Shown: in pieces, positions 15,644 to 24,336 of the stretch
Layout of the letters: each line of letters opens with the position of its first letter
Numbering within the stretch: position 1 is the first letter of the stretch
Assembly: GCA_037443685.1 (NCBI GenBank)
Contig: JBBINX010000020.1
Coordinates: 1 to 27,885 of the forward strand
Length of the DNA stretch: 27,885 bases
Source: JAHJRJ01 sp037443685
GTDB taxonomy: Bacteria; Bacteroidota; Ignavibacteria; UBA10030; BY39
Direction: 5' to 3'
Position numbers and translations under genes: made by a program
Notes under the pieces: generated by a model
Told to the model about the DNA's origin: nothing
Database searches by the model: none
The model's input: the letters and a program-made list of their open reading frames with translations, nothing else

Positions 15644-17053
15644 ATGATCAGTTTTCATCCCCTCGATATCGTAATAATATTTGCCTATTTCGCAATTGTA
15701 GTTTTTATTGGTTTTAAATCTGCCCGTAAAACTACTAAGGATGAAGTTGATTTCTTGCTTGCAGGCAGATCTCTGACACTTCCCTTGTTCGTGATGACTC
15801 TGGTTTCGACTTGGTATGGCGGTATTTTGGGTGTTGGAGAGTTTTCGTTTCGTTATGGTATATCGAATTGGTTCTTACAGGGTGTACCGTATTATTTATT
15901 TGCAGCAATTTTTGCGGGAATACTTGCAAAGAAAATCCGAGAGACAAACTTGATATCTATTCCTGATAAACTGCATCGAGCTTACGATAAAAAGACGGCG
16001 ATACTCGGTTCGTTTTTGACTTTCATATTGATGACTCCGGCACCGTATATATTAATGCTTAGTGTAATATTTCAGATGATGTTCGGGTGGGGATTCTTTA
16101 TGAGTGTGGTTGTAACGGCAGTTGTAGCTTTATCGTATCTATATTTCGGAGGATTTCGTTCAGATATATATACAGATGTATTTGAATTCATTTTGATGTT
16201 TGTTGGATTTGCAGTTATTCTACCATTCGCTTTCTACAATTTCGGTGGTATCGAATTTCTCAGGATTAAATTACCACCGCTTCATCTTGCTTGGCACGGT
16301 GGCCACAATCCACAGTATATCGTTGTGTGGTTTTTTATAGCGCTATGGACTTTAGTTGATCCGGCTTTTCATCAACGCTGCTATGCGGCAAAGGATGGCA
16401 AAACTGCTCAACGCGGAATTTTTATTTCGATAATATTTTGGTTCATTTTTGATGTGATGACTTCAGTAACAGGTCTCTATGCTCGCGCTGCCTTACCTGA
16501 TCTCACACAACCAATTATGGCGTATCCGCAGTTCGCAAATCTCATATTACCTCCAGTCGCCAAAGGATTATTCTTTGTCGGAATGCTTGCAACTATGATG
16601 TCAACCTTGAATACACTTGGGCTTGTATCTGCTCAGACTCTTGGAAGAGATATTTTTTGGAGGTTGAAAAACCAAACTCGAATATCGAATAATGAATCTG
16701 TTACATTTTATACTAAGATTGGGCTCGTAGTATCTTTTATTTTTTCTGTTTTGATAGCTTATGCTATTCCGAGTGTAATTAAAATGTGGTGGACTATCGG
16801 TTCACTTGTGATACCCGGCTTATTCGTTCCTTTGATGACGAGTTATTTCGAAAAATTAAGAATAAAACCGGTTTATGCTTTCGGATCTATGGTGTTCGGC
16901 TGGCTAACTTCATTAGTGTGGATGCTATCAAGTTATTTGCTGTATGGGTTCGGTATGAAAAGATATCTATTGGGTATCGAGCCGATGTTCACCGGTTTGT
17001 TTGTTTCTTTTTTAATTTGGTTCATTGGGCGATACTTGTCTAAACATCGCTGA
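15644..17053 (+). CDS. Sodium:solute symporter (SSF), predicted thiamine permease
   Basis: A 469-residue integral membrane protein with about 12-13 hydrophobic helices and the sodium:solute symporter pattern. The first helix is followed by the loop motif DEVDFLLAGRSL, then WYGGILGVGEFSFRYG, and a helix with GMLATMMSTLNTLG, where the Ser/Thr pair matches the usual sodium-2 site. It follows thiamine pyrophosphokinase by 8 bp and shares the TPP-riboswitch transcript. I therefore infer sodium-driven uptake of thiamine or a precursor across the inner membrane, replacing the PnuT permease found in the comparable Bacteroidetes operons. SSF proteins (ThiV) have been proposed as thiamine-linked transporters in other bacteria. 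Stop is TGA. The family is certain; the substrate is contextual. Confidence 0.9.
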   Translation: MISFHPLDIVIIFAYFAIVVFIGFKSARKTTKDEVDFLLAGRSLTLPLFVMTLVSTWYGGILGVGEFSFRYGISNWFLQGVPYYLFAAIFAGILAKKIRETNLISIPDKLHRAYDKKTAILGSFLTFILMTPAPYILMLSVIFQMMFGWGFFMSVVVTAVVALSYLYFGGFRSDIYTDVFEFILMFVGFAVILPFAFYNFGGIEFLRIKLPPLHLAWHGGHNPQYIVVWFFIALWTLVDPAFHQRCYAAKDGKTAQRGIFISIIFWFIFDVMTSVTGLYARAALPDLTQPIMAYPQFANLILPPVAKGLFFVGMLATMMSTLNTLGLVSAQTLGRDIFWRLKNQTRISNNESVTFYTKIGLVVSFIFSVLIAYAIPSVIKMWWTIGSLVIPGLFVPLMTSYFEKLRIKPVYAFGSMVFGWLTSLVWMLSSYLLYGFGMKRYLLGIEPMFTGLFVSFLIWFIGRYLSKHR

Positions 17054-17232
17054 AAATAACACTGTTCATAAAGAGACTAGCTCAATCCGTAGTAAAATTA
17101 CACAGCCCTGACGTATCCAGTTTCCTCTATAGCGAAGCAAATCTTGAGAATATTCTTGCAATCTTTCATCATCTTAACCAACATATTAGGGACTATTATA
17201 AGGACCATATATTTTTTGGGGTTTACAAAAAC

Positions 17233-17895
17233 TCACACCCGATCGATGCAAGCAGGAGTATCGTTTTGGGGGGAATTTACAAGTTTTGAAACTTCATAAG
17301 CAGCCATTTCTTCGTGTGGATATGGCTTCAAAATATTGGACAGCTCGGTCTCGTTTTGATAAGATGGGTCAAGCCAAAGATCGATAAATTGCTTTTGTAA
17401 AATTACAGGCATGCGGTTATGGATTGAAGCTATTAATTCGTTAGGTATCGTTGTGATAATAGCGCATGTATAAATAATTTTTCCTTCAGGAGATTTCCAA
17501 TTATCCCACAAGCCGGCAAAAGCGAACGGTTTCTGATTATTTAAAAATATGTATGTGGGAATTTTAGCATCTTTAATTCTTTTCCATTCATAAAATCCAT
17601 CGGCTAAGATTAAACATCGTCTCTTTTTCAGGGCTGTTTTGAAGCTCGGTTTTTCGGAAATCGTTTCAGCACGAGCGTTAATCATTCTGTTCCCTATAGT
17701 CGGATCTTTCGTCCACGACGGAATTAATCCCCATTTAAAAAAAGTTTGATAGTTTTGTCCATTGTTAAAAATAACTGCAACATTCTGTGTCGGTGCTATA
17801 TTGTACCTCGGCTCTATAACGATATCGGATCTATCGATTGAAAACTCAGCTTCAATCGCTTGCATTGTACTTTTAAGTGAAAACCTTCCACACAT
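17233..17895 (-). CDS. SRAP-domain protein (YedK/HMCES), abasic-site protection
   Basis: A 220-residue SOS-response-associated peptidase family protein. HMCES and YedK crosslink through Cys2 to abasic sites in single-stranded DNA and shield them. All key residues are visible: Cys2 directly after Met (MCGRFSL), PRYNIAPTQ (29-37), Asn73 in INARAET, Glu103 in LADGFYEW and His159 in SIHNRMPVI. Length is normal. The start is fixed by the need for Cys2. It begins one base after the stop of the histidine kinase gene, so it is probably the last gene of that transcript, although its function seems unrelated. No LexA-type operator is seen before it. Stop is TGA. Confidence 0.95.
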   Translation of the reverse strand: MCGRFSLKSTMQAIEAEFSIDRSDIVIEPRYNIAPTQNVAVIFNNGQNYQTFFKWGLIPSWTKDPTIGNRMINARAETISEKPSFKTALKKRRCLILADGFYEWKRIKDAKIPTYIFLNNQKPFAFAGLWDNWKSPEGKIIYTCAIITTIPNELIASIHNRMPVILQKQFIDLWLDPSYQNETELSNILKPYPHEEMAAYEVSKLVNSPQNDTPACIDRV

Positions 17896-17896
17896 T

Positions 17897-20800
17897 TTAT
17901 TTACTTATTAGATTGCTTATCATTTCAAGGATTTCGTGTGCTTGATATGGTTTTTGTATGAATCCTGACGCTCCCCGTTTCTTCAATTCTTCTTTTTTAT
18001 CGATTTCTAAAAAGCCGGAAGCGAAAATAAATTTGATATCCTGTTTAATCTCTTTAATTTTTATAAAAGTCTCTTCACCGCCCATCTTCGGCATACCGAT
18101 ATCGCTAATGATGAGGTCAATTTCACCTTGGTTTTTTTTAAATACTTCTATACCTTCAATACCGTTATTAGCAGTTAGCACTTTATAACCTGACTGTAAA
18201 AGTAAATCTGTAAGAAGTGTGATCAGCATTTCTTCATCGTCGATCACCAAAATAGTACAATCAACATGTTGTTTGTGAATAGGTTGAGGAGCAGGTTCGG
18301 ATATAATATTTTGTGTTGATTTGGGCAAGTAGATGGTGAATACAGAACCTTTACCCACCTCGCTCTCGACACTTATATAACCGTGATGTTGTTTTATGAC
18401 ACGGTGTACTAATGATAAACCCAAGCCGGTTCCCTTGCCTTTTTCTTTTGTTGTAAAAAACGGATCGAATATTTTCGATTTTACATTTTCATCCATTCCA
18501 ATTCCGGTATCGGTAATAGACACGGCGATAAAATCGGTTTTCTGGTTTGTATCAAAATTTTGAACCATCTGCTGATTACTAATATCTCTAGTTGAGATCG
18601 TAATCGTTCCTTGGCCGGTGATCGCTTCATGAGAATTTATACAGAGATTGAGTAAAGTTTGTTCGAGTAAGTTTTCGTCGGTGTTTACTGTATCTTCTTC
18701 TGCTTGTAAATCGACCTTCAAATGGACAGATTTTGGAAGACTGTATCGTAAAATATTTTTGATGTTTTTGATTATATTTTTAATTGAGCGAGGTTTCAGT
18801 TCTACTTCTTGCGCTCGAGTAAAAAACAAAAGTTGCCTTACGACACTACTGCCTCTGTTTGCCGCATCTAAAATCATGTTCAAATAATTATGCAGTTCTT
18901 TGCTGTCGCTTTTTGTTTTAGCCGTTTCGGAGGCTCCCACGATGATGCCTAAAACATTATTTATGTCGTGAGCGATTCCTCCCGAGAGTGTGCCGATTGC
19001 TTCTAATTTTTGCGATTGCGCAAGTTGTTTTTCTAATGAACGCTTATATTCTTCTTCTTTTAGATTTTCAGTGATGTCTTTTTGTACACCAAAGTATCCA
19101 AATATTTTACCGTTTTCATCTTGCATTAAAACATACTGACCGTCTATCCAGATTTTATCTCCATTTAGTTTTCGTTCCTCGGTTATGGTTCGCAAATGTC
19201 CTTTATCTAAAAATTCTTTTAAACCTCGTTTACCATATTCAACGTTATGTGCATATAAATCTTTTGTCGATAGTCCAATCAATTCGGATTCGTCTTTTGC
19301 TCCATATTGTTCTAAAAATATTTTATTTCCCATCGATATTTTCATATTTTCGAATACAAAATCTAATACTTTATTTTTATCAATCGAATCATTCCATTCG
19401 AATTCCATCCCTTCGGGTACCACCATGAAGAAGCAACCATCCATTGAAGTTTGAAAAAATATCTCCAACTGCATCTTGAGTTTTTGCTGCTGTTCCTCAT
19501 ATAATTTCTTTTCTGTGATGTCGCGAAATATTCCAAGAATACGTATCTCGTCTCCTTCACTTTTAATCGATACGGTATTGACTTCGACATCTCTGACCTC
19601 ACCGTTTTTACACAAAATTTTAAACTCGTACTTCGGGTTGAGAATTTCACCGCGTCTGCGAGCTTCCTTGCGTTTTAAAATAAATTCTCGACTCTCAGGT
19701 GCTACTAGAGTTAAGAAATTAAATTCTTCGTTGCAAATCTCACTGCTAGTATATCCTGTTAGCTCTTCGAACTTAGGATTTATATACTCAAACGAATGAC
19801 CGAGTAAGAGATAAATGGCGTCGTTTGCATTTTCTATAAGTAATTTATAATTCTCCTCTTTTTTTCTTAATGCGTTCTGAATTTGCAATGTTTCGGTAAT
19901 GTCCAACGCTACACACATAACCCCGCTGATCATAGTGTCGAGTTCTCTGATTGGTTCGACGATACATTGGTAGTTTCGCTCGGATTTTTCAATTTTAAAA
20001 ACAACTTGCTCTCCAGTTAGCGCTAACAGATGGCTCTTTATTGCCTCATGTTCGATTAAGTTTGTTTGAAAAAAATCGAAAAGGGTTTTACCGAGCATAT
20101 CTTCTTGGGTTATTCCAAGTGTTTTCAAACCTGAGCCCATTGCCGATGTATAGCGTAAATCGGTATCGACAGTCCACAGAATAGCCGGCAGTTGTTGTGT
20201 AATCAGTGTTAGGTGTGAAATTTTTTCTTTTAGGTCGGCTTCTGCTTTTTTCCGCTCTGAAATGTCGCGGACAATTGCCTGCAGCATCATTTCACCGCTT
20301 ACTTCGATGCGGTTTAAACTTACTTCCGCATAGAATGGCGTTCCGTCTAATTTAATATGTTGCCATTCAAAAATTTGAGATTGGCCTGTTAATGCGGCTG
20401 TGATTTTTTCTTGAGCTTTGTCTTTCGAATCACGCCCATCTGGCTGCCATAACGGAGAAAATTTATACGGTGGTTGCCCAATGATATCTTGTTTCTGGCA
20501 ACCGAACATTTTGAGTGTTTTAGGATTGCAATCTACGAAGATGTCCGCCTTTATCAAAAAAATTGAATCGTTTGCATTCTCAAAGAGGGTGCGAAATTTA
20601 AGTTCATTTTCAGTAATAGCTTTTTCAACAGCCAATCTTTTAGTAATATCTTTTGAAATAATAATTCTTGCTTTTTTCCCCTCGAGAGTGATCGGATATG
20701 CTGCAACTTCTACCGCCATGTATGAGTCGTCTTTTTTCCTATGTTTAAAATTACTACGTTCAACAACTATATTTCTATGCTCACGAATGGCTTTCAACCA

Positions 20801-21199
20801 TTGTTCTCTGTCTTCTGGTGGACAGAGATCCATTAACGTCATTTGAAGAAATTCTGGCTTACTAAATCCATAATTCTTGATTGCGGTTTCATTCACCTCA
20901 ATAAATTTTAGTGTGTCAACGTCATATACTAATATTGGTTCAGGATTTTGTTCGAACAACATCGAATATCTGAATTCACTGGCGAATAACTCTTGCTCTT
21001 TATTTTTTAATGCTGCTGAACTCCGTCGATATAGATAAATTAATACAAGAGTGATTAAACTAATTCCTGTTCGACCAGCTATATGTTCTTTCTCAAAAGG
21101 ATTGATTGGAATACCAGCGATTGCCTGAATAAGAGGCTCAAGAAAGAAAATAAAAATCGCGGGTATATACCAAATAAGATTTTTTAACTTATTTGTCAT
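17897..21199 (-). CDS. Hybrid sensor histidine kinase with five PAS domains and a receiver
   Basis: An 1100-residue hybrid kinase. Two short hydrophobic segments (about 8-30 and 46-57) are separated by a loop of only some 15 residues, so little is exposed outside. Five PAS/PAC units follow (about 75-193, 200-320, 331-443, 450-573 and 576-722), most ending in the typical DIT(E/K) or DISERK. The dimerisation/phosphoacceptor domain carries His744 (GGIAHDINN). The ATPase domain has NLCINSHEAI, DTGIGMD and GKGTGLGL. The C-terminal receiver has the acidic pair IDDEE, phosphoacceptor Asp1033 (ISDIGMP) and the conserved Lys (IQKPY). It should autophosphorylate and pass phosphate to its own receiver. 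No DNA-binding response regulator is adjacent. It overlaps the TPR gene by 11 nt. The signal is unknown; no cofactor ligand residue is evident in the PAS units. Confidence 0.93.
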   Translation of the reverse strand: MTNKLKNLIWYIPAIFIFFLEPLIQAIAGIPINPFEKEHIAGRTGISLITLVLIYLYRRSSAALKNKEQELFASEFRYSMLFEQNPEPILVYDVDTLKFIEVNETAIKNYGFSKPEFLQMTLMDLCPPEDREQWLKAIREHRNIVVERSNFKHRKKDDSYMAVEVAAYPITLEGKKARIIISKDITKRLAVEKAITENELKFRTLFENANDSIFLIKADIFVDCNPKTLKMFGCQKQDIIGQPPYKFSPLWQPDGRDSKDKAQEKITAALTGQSQIFEWQHIKLDGTPFYAEVSLNRIEVSGEMMLQAIVRDISERKKAEADLKEKISHLTLITQQLPAILWTVDTDLRYTSAMGSGLKTLGITQEDMLGKTLFDFFQTNLIEHEAIKSHLLALTGEQVVFKIEKSERNYQCIVEPIRELDTMISGVMCVALDITETLQIQNALRKKEENYKLLIENANDAIYLLLGHSFEYINPKFEELTGYTSSEICNEEFNFLTLVAPESREFILKRKEARRRGEILNPKYEFKILCKNGEVRDVEVNTVSIKSEGDEIRILGIFRDITEKKLYEEQQQKLKMQLEIFFQTSMDGCFFMVVPEGMEFEWNDSIDKNKVLDFVFENMKISMGNKIFLEQYGAKDESELIGLSTKDLYAHNVEYGKRGLKEFLDKGHLRTITEERKLNGDKIWIDGQYVLMQDENGKIFGYFGVQKDITENLKEEEYKRSLEKQLAQSQKLEAIGTLSGGIAHDINNVLGIIVGASETAKTKSDSKELHNYLNMILDAANRGSSVVRQLLFFTRAQEVELKPRSIKNIIKNIKNILRYSLPKSVHLKVDLQAEEDTVNTDENLLEQTLLNLCINSHEAITGQGTITISTRDISNQQMVQNFDTNQKTDFIAVSITDTGIGMDENVKSKIFDPFFTTKEKGKGTGLGLSLVHRVIKQHHGYISVESEVGKGSVFTIYLPKSTQNIISEPAPQPIHKQHVDCTILVIDDEEMLITLLTDLLLQSGYKVLTANNGIEGIEVFKKNQGEIDLIISDIGMPKMGGEETFIKIKEIKQDIKFIFASGFLEIDKKEELKKRGASGFIQKPYQAHEILEMISNLISK

Positions 21200-22184
21200 G
21201 CTTCGCCTTTATATTTTTCTCTAAAATTTTGATTTTATCTTCAAACAATCTTTTTTGATTTGGTTTTCGTTTTATTAAGGTTTTATAGATATTAATTGCT
21301 TCTTCGTATTCGCCTTGTTCGATGTAGATTTCCGCTAAAGTTGAGCTGATGATCGTAGGTGGTTTGTAAATAAGATGTGATTCCATTTCTTCAATTGGTT
21401 GAGGGTCATCTTTTATTTCTTCGGGAAGTATTCCTAGCGGGATAGATTCCGGGGGGTTCGTCTCTTGGATTATCTGGTCTGTTGTATGGTCGATAGGAGG
21501 TAATTCAATTTCTTCTGTTGGGTTGATATCATCTTTTATTTCTTCAGGGAGTATTCCTAGCGGGATAGATTCCGGGGGATTCGTCTCTTGGATTATTTTG
21601 TCTGTTGTATGGTCGATAGGAGGTAATTCAATTTCTATTGTTGGGTTGATATCATCTTTTATTTCCTCAGCGAGTATTCCTTGGGAAACAGGTTCAAGAG
21701 AGGGCACTTCTTGTATCATTCTCTTTGTTGTGTGGTGAATATCGGTTTTCACTTCTTCGAGGAGTGCTTCCCGAAAAACAGGTGGTGTATGAATAGTATC
21801 GAATTTATTGAATAGGTCGAGTAGAAATTTTGCGGAATCACTGACATGTTGTCTGTCGAAAGAGCCGTGACCACTTTCCTCGGATTTACTTAATAATAAT
21901 TGTCGCCAATTACTCAATAGGTTGCGTGGTAGAATACTCGCTTGATTTAATGAGAGTGATTTTTCAAGGCATAAAATTGCCGGTTCATAAACTTGTAATG
22001 CAGCATAACACCGACCGAGTACAATATAATTTGTCGCATATTTTGGAAATCTTTCGATAGAATCGAAGCATATCTTCATTGCTTCTTCGATACGTCCGCG
22101 AGTTAGGTACATACTTGCAAGCCGGACGCATAAAGGTGATGTCGGTTTTTCTTTAATTCTTTCTTCAATTTGAAAAATGTTCAT
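21189..22184 (-). CDS. TPR protein with internal tandem repeats
   Basis: A 331-residue protein without signal peptide. Tetratricopeptide repeats lie at both ends: about 15-100 (LCVRLASMYLTRGRIEEAMKI, NYIVLGRCYAALQVYEPAIL) and about 275-325 (STLAEIYIEQGEYEEAINIY). Between them is a Pro/Glu/Ile-rich linker with three copies of a 41-residue unit. The role is probably protein-protein interaction. Its start overlaps the end of the glycosyltransferase gene by 20 nt and its end overlaps the histidine kinase start by 11 nt. The three genes are thus translationally coupled, and the TPR protein may bring the kinase or glycosyltransferase to partners (inference). I do not recognise a specific named family. 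Confidence 0.8.
   Translation of the reverse strand: MNIFQIEERIKEKPTSPLCVRLASMYLTRGRIEEAMKICFDSIERFPKYATNYIVLGRCYAALQVYEPAILCLEKSLSLNQASILPRNLLSNWRQLLLSKSEESGHGSFDRQHVSDSAKFLLDLFNKFDTIHTPPVFREALLEEVKTDIHHTTKRMIQEVPSLEPVSQGILAEEIKDDINPTIEIELPPIDHTTDKIIQETNPPESIPLGILPEEIKDDINPTEEIELPPIDHTTDQIIQETNPPESIPLGILPEEIKDDPQPIEEMESHLIYKPPTIISSTLAEIYIEQGEYEEAINIYKTLIKRKPNQKRLFEDKIKILEKNIKAKHDK
21372..21740 (-). repeat. Three 123-bp in-frame tandem repeats
   Basis: Copies occupy about 21740-21618, 21617-21495 and 21494-21372. The period is exactly 123 bp, measured between identical GTCTGTTGTATGGTCGAT blocks ending at 21494 and 21617. The two downstream copies are almost identical at DNA level (about five differences over the best-matching 87 bp); the first is more diverged. 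Each copy encodes 41 residues of the type IDHTTD-IIQETNPPES-IPLGILPEEIKDD. Confidence 0.9.
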
Positions 22185-23703
22185 TCGCTTTAATCGATTT
22201 TTTTCCCTGTGTAGGGTTAGCAGGAATTTTCTGAACTGCCATCCGGATTTTTTTGCCTAACCAAGCATGCTTTAATGATAAAAATGCAACAAGTCCGTAA
22301 CCCATAGAAAATAAAAGTTGAAACGGAAGTGCAGCAATTTCTAAAAAGTAAATTGAGCTTAGCACACCGAAGAAGCAGTAAACAGCCAACATTGCTTCTA
22401 TGATAACCGTAAATTTAACTTTAACAGGTGTGTATTGTTTTCCTATCCACGATTGATTTTTGTCAACTATTTTATATTTAGGTGTGCGGACGAATTCTGA
22501 TTTTTTCTTCAATAATCCTTCAAAAACGGCTTTTGTGTTGTTCACCGCAAACCCCATACTACCTGCCATAAAGAGCGGGAATAAAAATATCCTTCGCTGC
22601 CAATCAGGATAAATATCTTTTTGCGAATAGAGGTAAAAAAGGAACGAACCGACGAACGCAAATACAAATATTGCCATAATTGTAAAAACGTTTTCATATC
22701 CGCCTTGATGTTTAATAAAAACCAATGGAACGTTTAAAATTCCCGCAAGCAAGATAAATGGAAAAACGATATTGCTCGATAGATGAAAAGTTGAATGAAT
22801 CTTCTTCCCAAGTGGGAGATTTGATTTCCAAACGAAGGGAAGAATTTTGCGTGCCGTTTCGATTGCACCTTTTGTCCACCGAAATTGTTGTGTTTTCAAA
22901 GCATTGATCTCAGAAGGGAGTTCAGCTGGTGAAGTTACGTTGTTCAAAAATTTGAATTTCCAACCCTTCAGTTGAGCGCGATAACTTAAATCCAAATCTT
23001 CGGTAAGTGTATCTGCTTCCCAATTGCCTGCGTCGAAGATACATTCTTTCCTCCATATGCCACCAGTTCCGTTGAAGTTGATAAAAAAACCGGCTTTATT
23101 TCTGATATTTTGTTCAATAACGAAGTGTCCGTCAAGTGCCATGGCTTGTGTTCGTGTTAATAAAGAATAGTTGCTATTTAAATGTTCCCAACGTGTTTGC
23201 ACCATCCCAGTTTTTTTGTCGTTCAAAAAGTAAGGAAGAGTTTCTAATAAGAAATCTGGCTTCGGAATAAAGTCGGCATCAAATATCGCGACATATTCTC
23301 CGCGGGCGGTCGTCAACCCTTCTTTTAATGCTCAGGCTTTATAGCCCTGTCTGTTAGTACGGTGGATGTGTTTAATATCGAAACCTTTTGCTCTATATTT
23401 TTCTACGATCGCTGTGACAACCTGGACAGTTTCGTCGGTGGAATCGTCTAAAACCTGAATTTCAAGATTTTCAGGGAGATAAGCTATATTACATGTTGCC
23501 TCAATAACTCTTTCGGCAACATATTGCTCGTTGTATAATGGAAGTTGAATTGTAACAATTGGAAATTCTTTTAGTTCTGGTAGTTTTTCTTCGACTTTGT
23601 TTCTGTGTTTTAAATAATAATATATCATCACGAATCCGCTCGAACCAAAGAAGAACAGGATTGTAAGTGATATAAAATATGTGATCATTACATAGTCAGC
23701 CAT
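22165..23703 (-). pseudogene. Cellulose-synthase-like GT2 glycosyltransferase interrupted by TGA
   Basis: One 513-codon reading frame for a membrane GT2 glycosyltransferase, broken only by TGA at codon 124 (23334-23332). The first part (23703-23332) has an N-terminal membrane helix and the nucleotide-sugar-binding fold (VTIQLPLYNEQYVAERV, VLDDSTDET). The second has FDADF (the DxD-type metal site), TLTEDLDLSYRAQLKGW, QQFRWTKG (QxxRW signature) and about four C-terminal helices. Full-length relatives are similar in size and have Gly where the TGA stands (GYKA-stop-ALKEGL). The remainder could be started only from a TTG at 23316 and would lack the donor-binding half. It is a synthase of an envelope or extracellular polysaccharide if functional. 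It is otherwise intact, so a recent nonsense mutation or sequencing error is most likely. It overlaps the TPR gene by 20 nt. Confidence 0.88.
23332..23334 (-). other. In-frame TGA at a conserved glycine codon
   Basis: Single-base difference (GGA to TGA) inside the GYKAGAL-type motif of the GT2 gene. The frame is open and clearly homologous on both sides, so no indel is involved. glcD, surA, the symporter, the SPOR gene and the SRAP gene all end in TGA, which argues against a genome-wide glycine reassignment. Confidence 0.85.
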
Positions 23704-23838
23704 GTTTAGATTTGTTCACCTTTCTTAATTATTATCTAAAAATTTTCAATACAGGGTTGTAGAAGTAGAAAGTATTCTTGTCTATTACAGTTTTAAATTT
23801 CGTGTCGTTTTTATTTTTCATCTGTTAAAATTTGTAGT

Positions 23839-24336
23839 CTACCAACCAGATACAGTTTCTAATAGAATGTCTTCAGTTAATTTTTCGATTGCGTTGTTTA
23901 TTGCTGATTGTCTTTGTTCATATCCACCGCCTGGTTCATATTCGCCCCAGTTCGAAAGTTGTTTATCAAAAATAGCGCGCTTCATCTTCATATCTTGAAA
24001 AACTGCTTTTATTGTAATTGTAATTTTTCGTTTAGAAACCGCTTCACCGGCTTCGACCACAGAAGGTTCATCTCGTACTGTAATAATCGTGCATTCTAAT
24101 ATTGAGTCGGACGTACGTTCGTCCGTTAATTCCAAACTGTTATCTTTGCGAAAACGTTCGATAGTTCGGTTAGTAAAATTTTCACGTAAGCCCGGTTCAC
24201 CAAAACCGCTTCTATCGTCAAAAATAGGTATTGAAATTGTTTTCAGATGAGAGGGGACTGAACCCCCTGTGAAGGAGTAACATCCTATTAAACTAAGCAG
24301 AAAAAATATCGTTATATATTTAGTCGTGTTTGTCAT
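23839..24336 (-). CDS. lptE: LptE-like LPS-assembly lipoprotein
   Basis: A 165-residue lipoprotein with a short signal and lipobox (LSLIGC, Cys19) followed by YSFTGGSVPSHLKTISIPIFDDRS, the typical start of the Bacteroidota LptE family. The rest has alternating strand pattern (ILECTIITVRDEP, KITITIKAVFQD) and a C-terminal helix (QRQSAINNAIEKLTEDIL). LptE is the outer-membrane lipoprotein that plugs LptD and helps insert lipopolysaccharide. The gene overlaps the sigma-54 activator by 17 nt. The family assignment relies on size, lipobox, the motif FDDRSGFGEPGL and gene order, so it is good but not certain. Stop is TAG; the 135 bp after it hold no clear terminator or gene. Confidence 0.85.
   Translation of the reverse strand: MTNTTKYITIFFLLSLIGCYSFTGGSVPSHLKTISIPIFDDRSGFGEPGLRENFTNRTIERFRKDNSLELTDERTSDSILECTIITVRDEPSVVEAGEAVSKRKITITIKAVFQDMKMKRAIFDKQLSNWGEYEPGGGYEQRQSAINNAIEKLTEDILLETVSGW

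Noticed and set aside
17054..17232. Intrinsic terminator between the convergent symporter and SRAP genes
   Set aside because: The only dyad seen (AGAATATTCT) has no loop or following T-run, so I could not support a terminator.
20418..20846. Plus-strand 142-codon frame inside the histidine kinase
   Set aside because: It lies wholly antisense to PAS domains with clear homology, and its translation has no recognisable pattern.
23332..23334. Genome-wide recoding of TGA as glycine (SR1/Gracilibacteria code)
   Set aside because: glcD, surA, the symporter, the SPOR and SRAP genes all end in TGA at the expected family C termini, and reading through the surA TGA would run into the MoxR gene out of frame.
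23332..23334. Selenocysteine at the GT2 TGA
   Set aside because: The position is a structural Gly in the family, not a catalytic Cys, and no obvious SECIS-like hairpin was seen just downstream.
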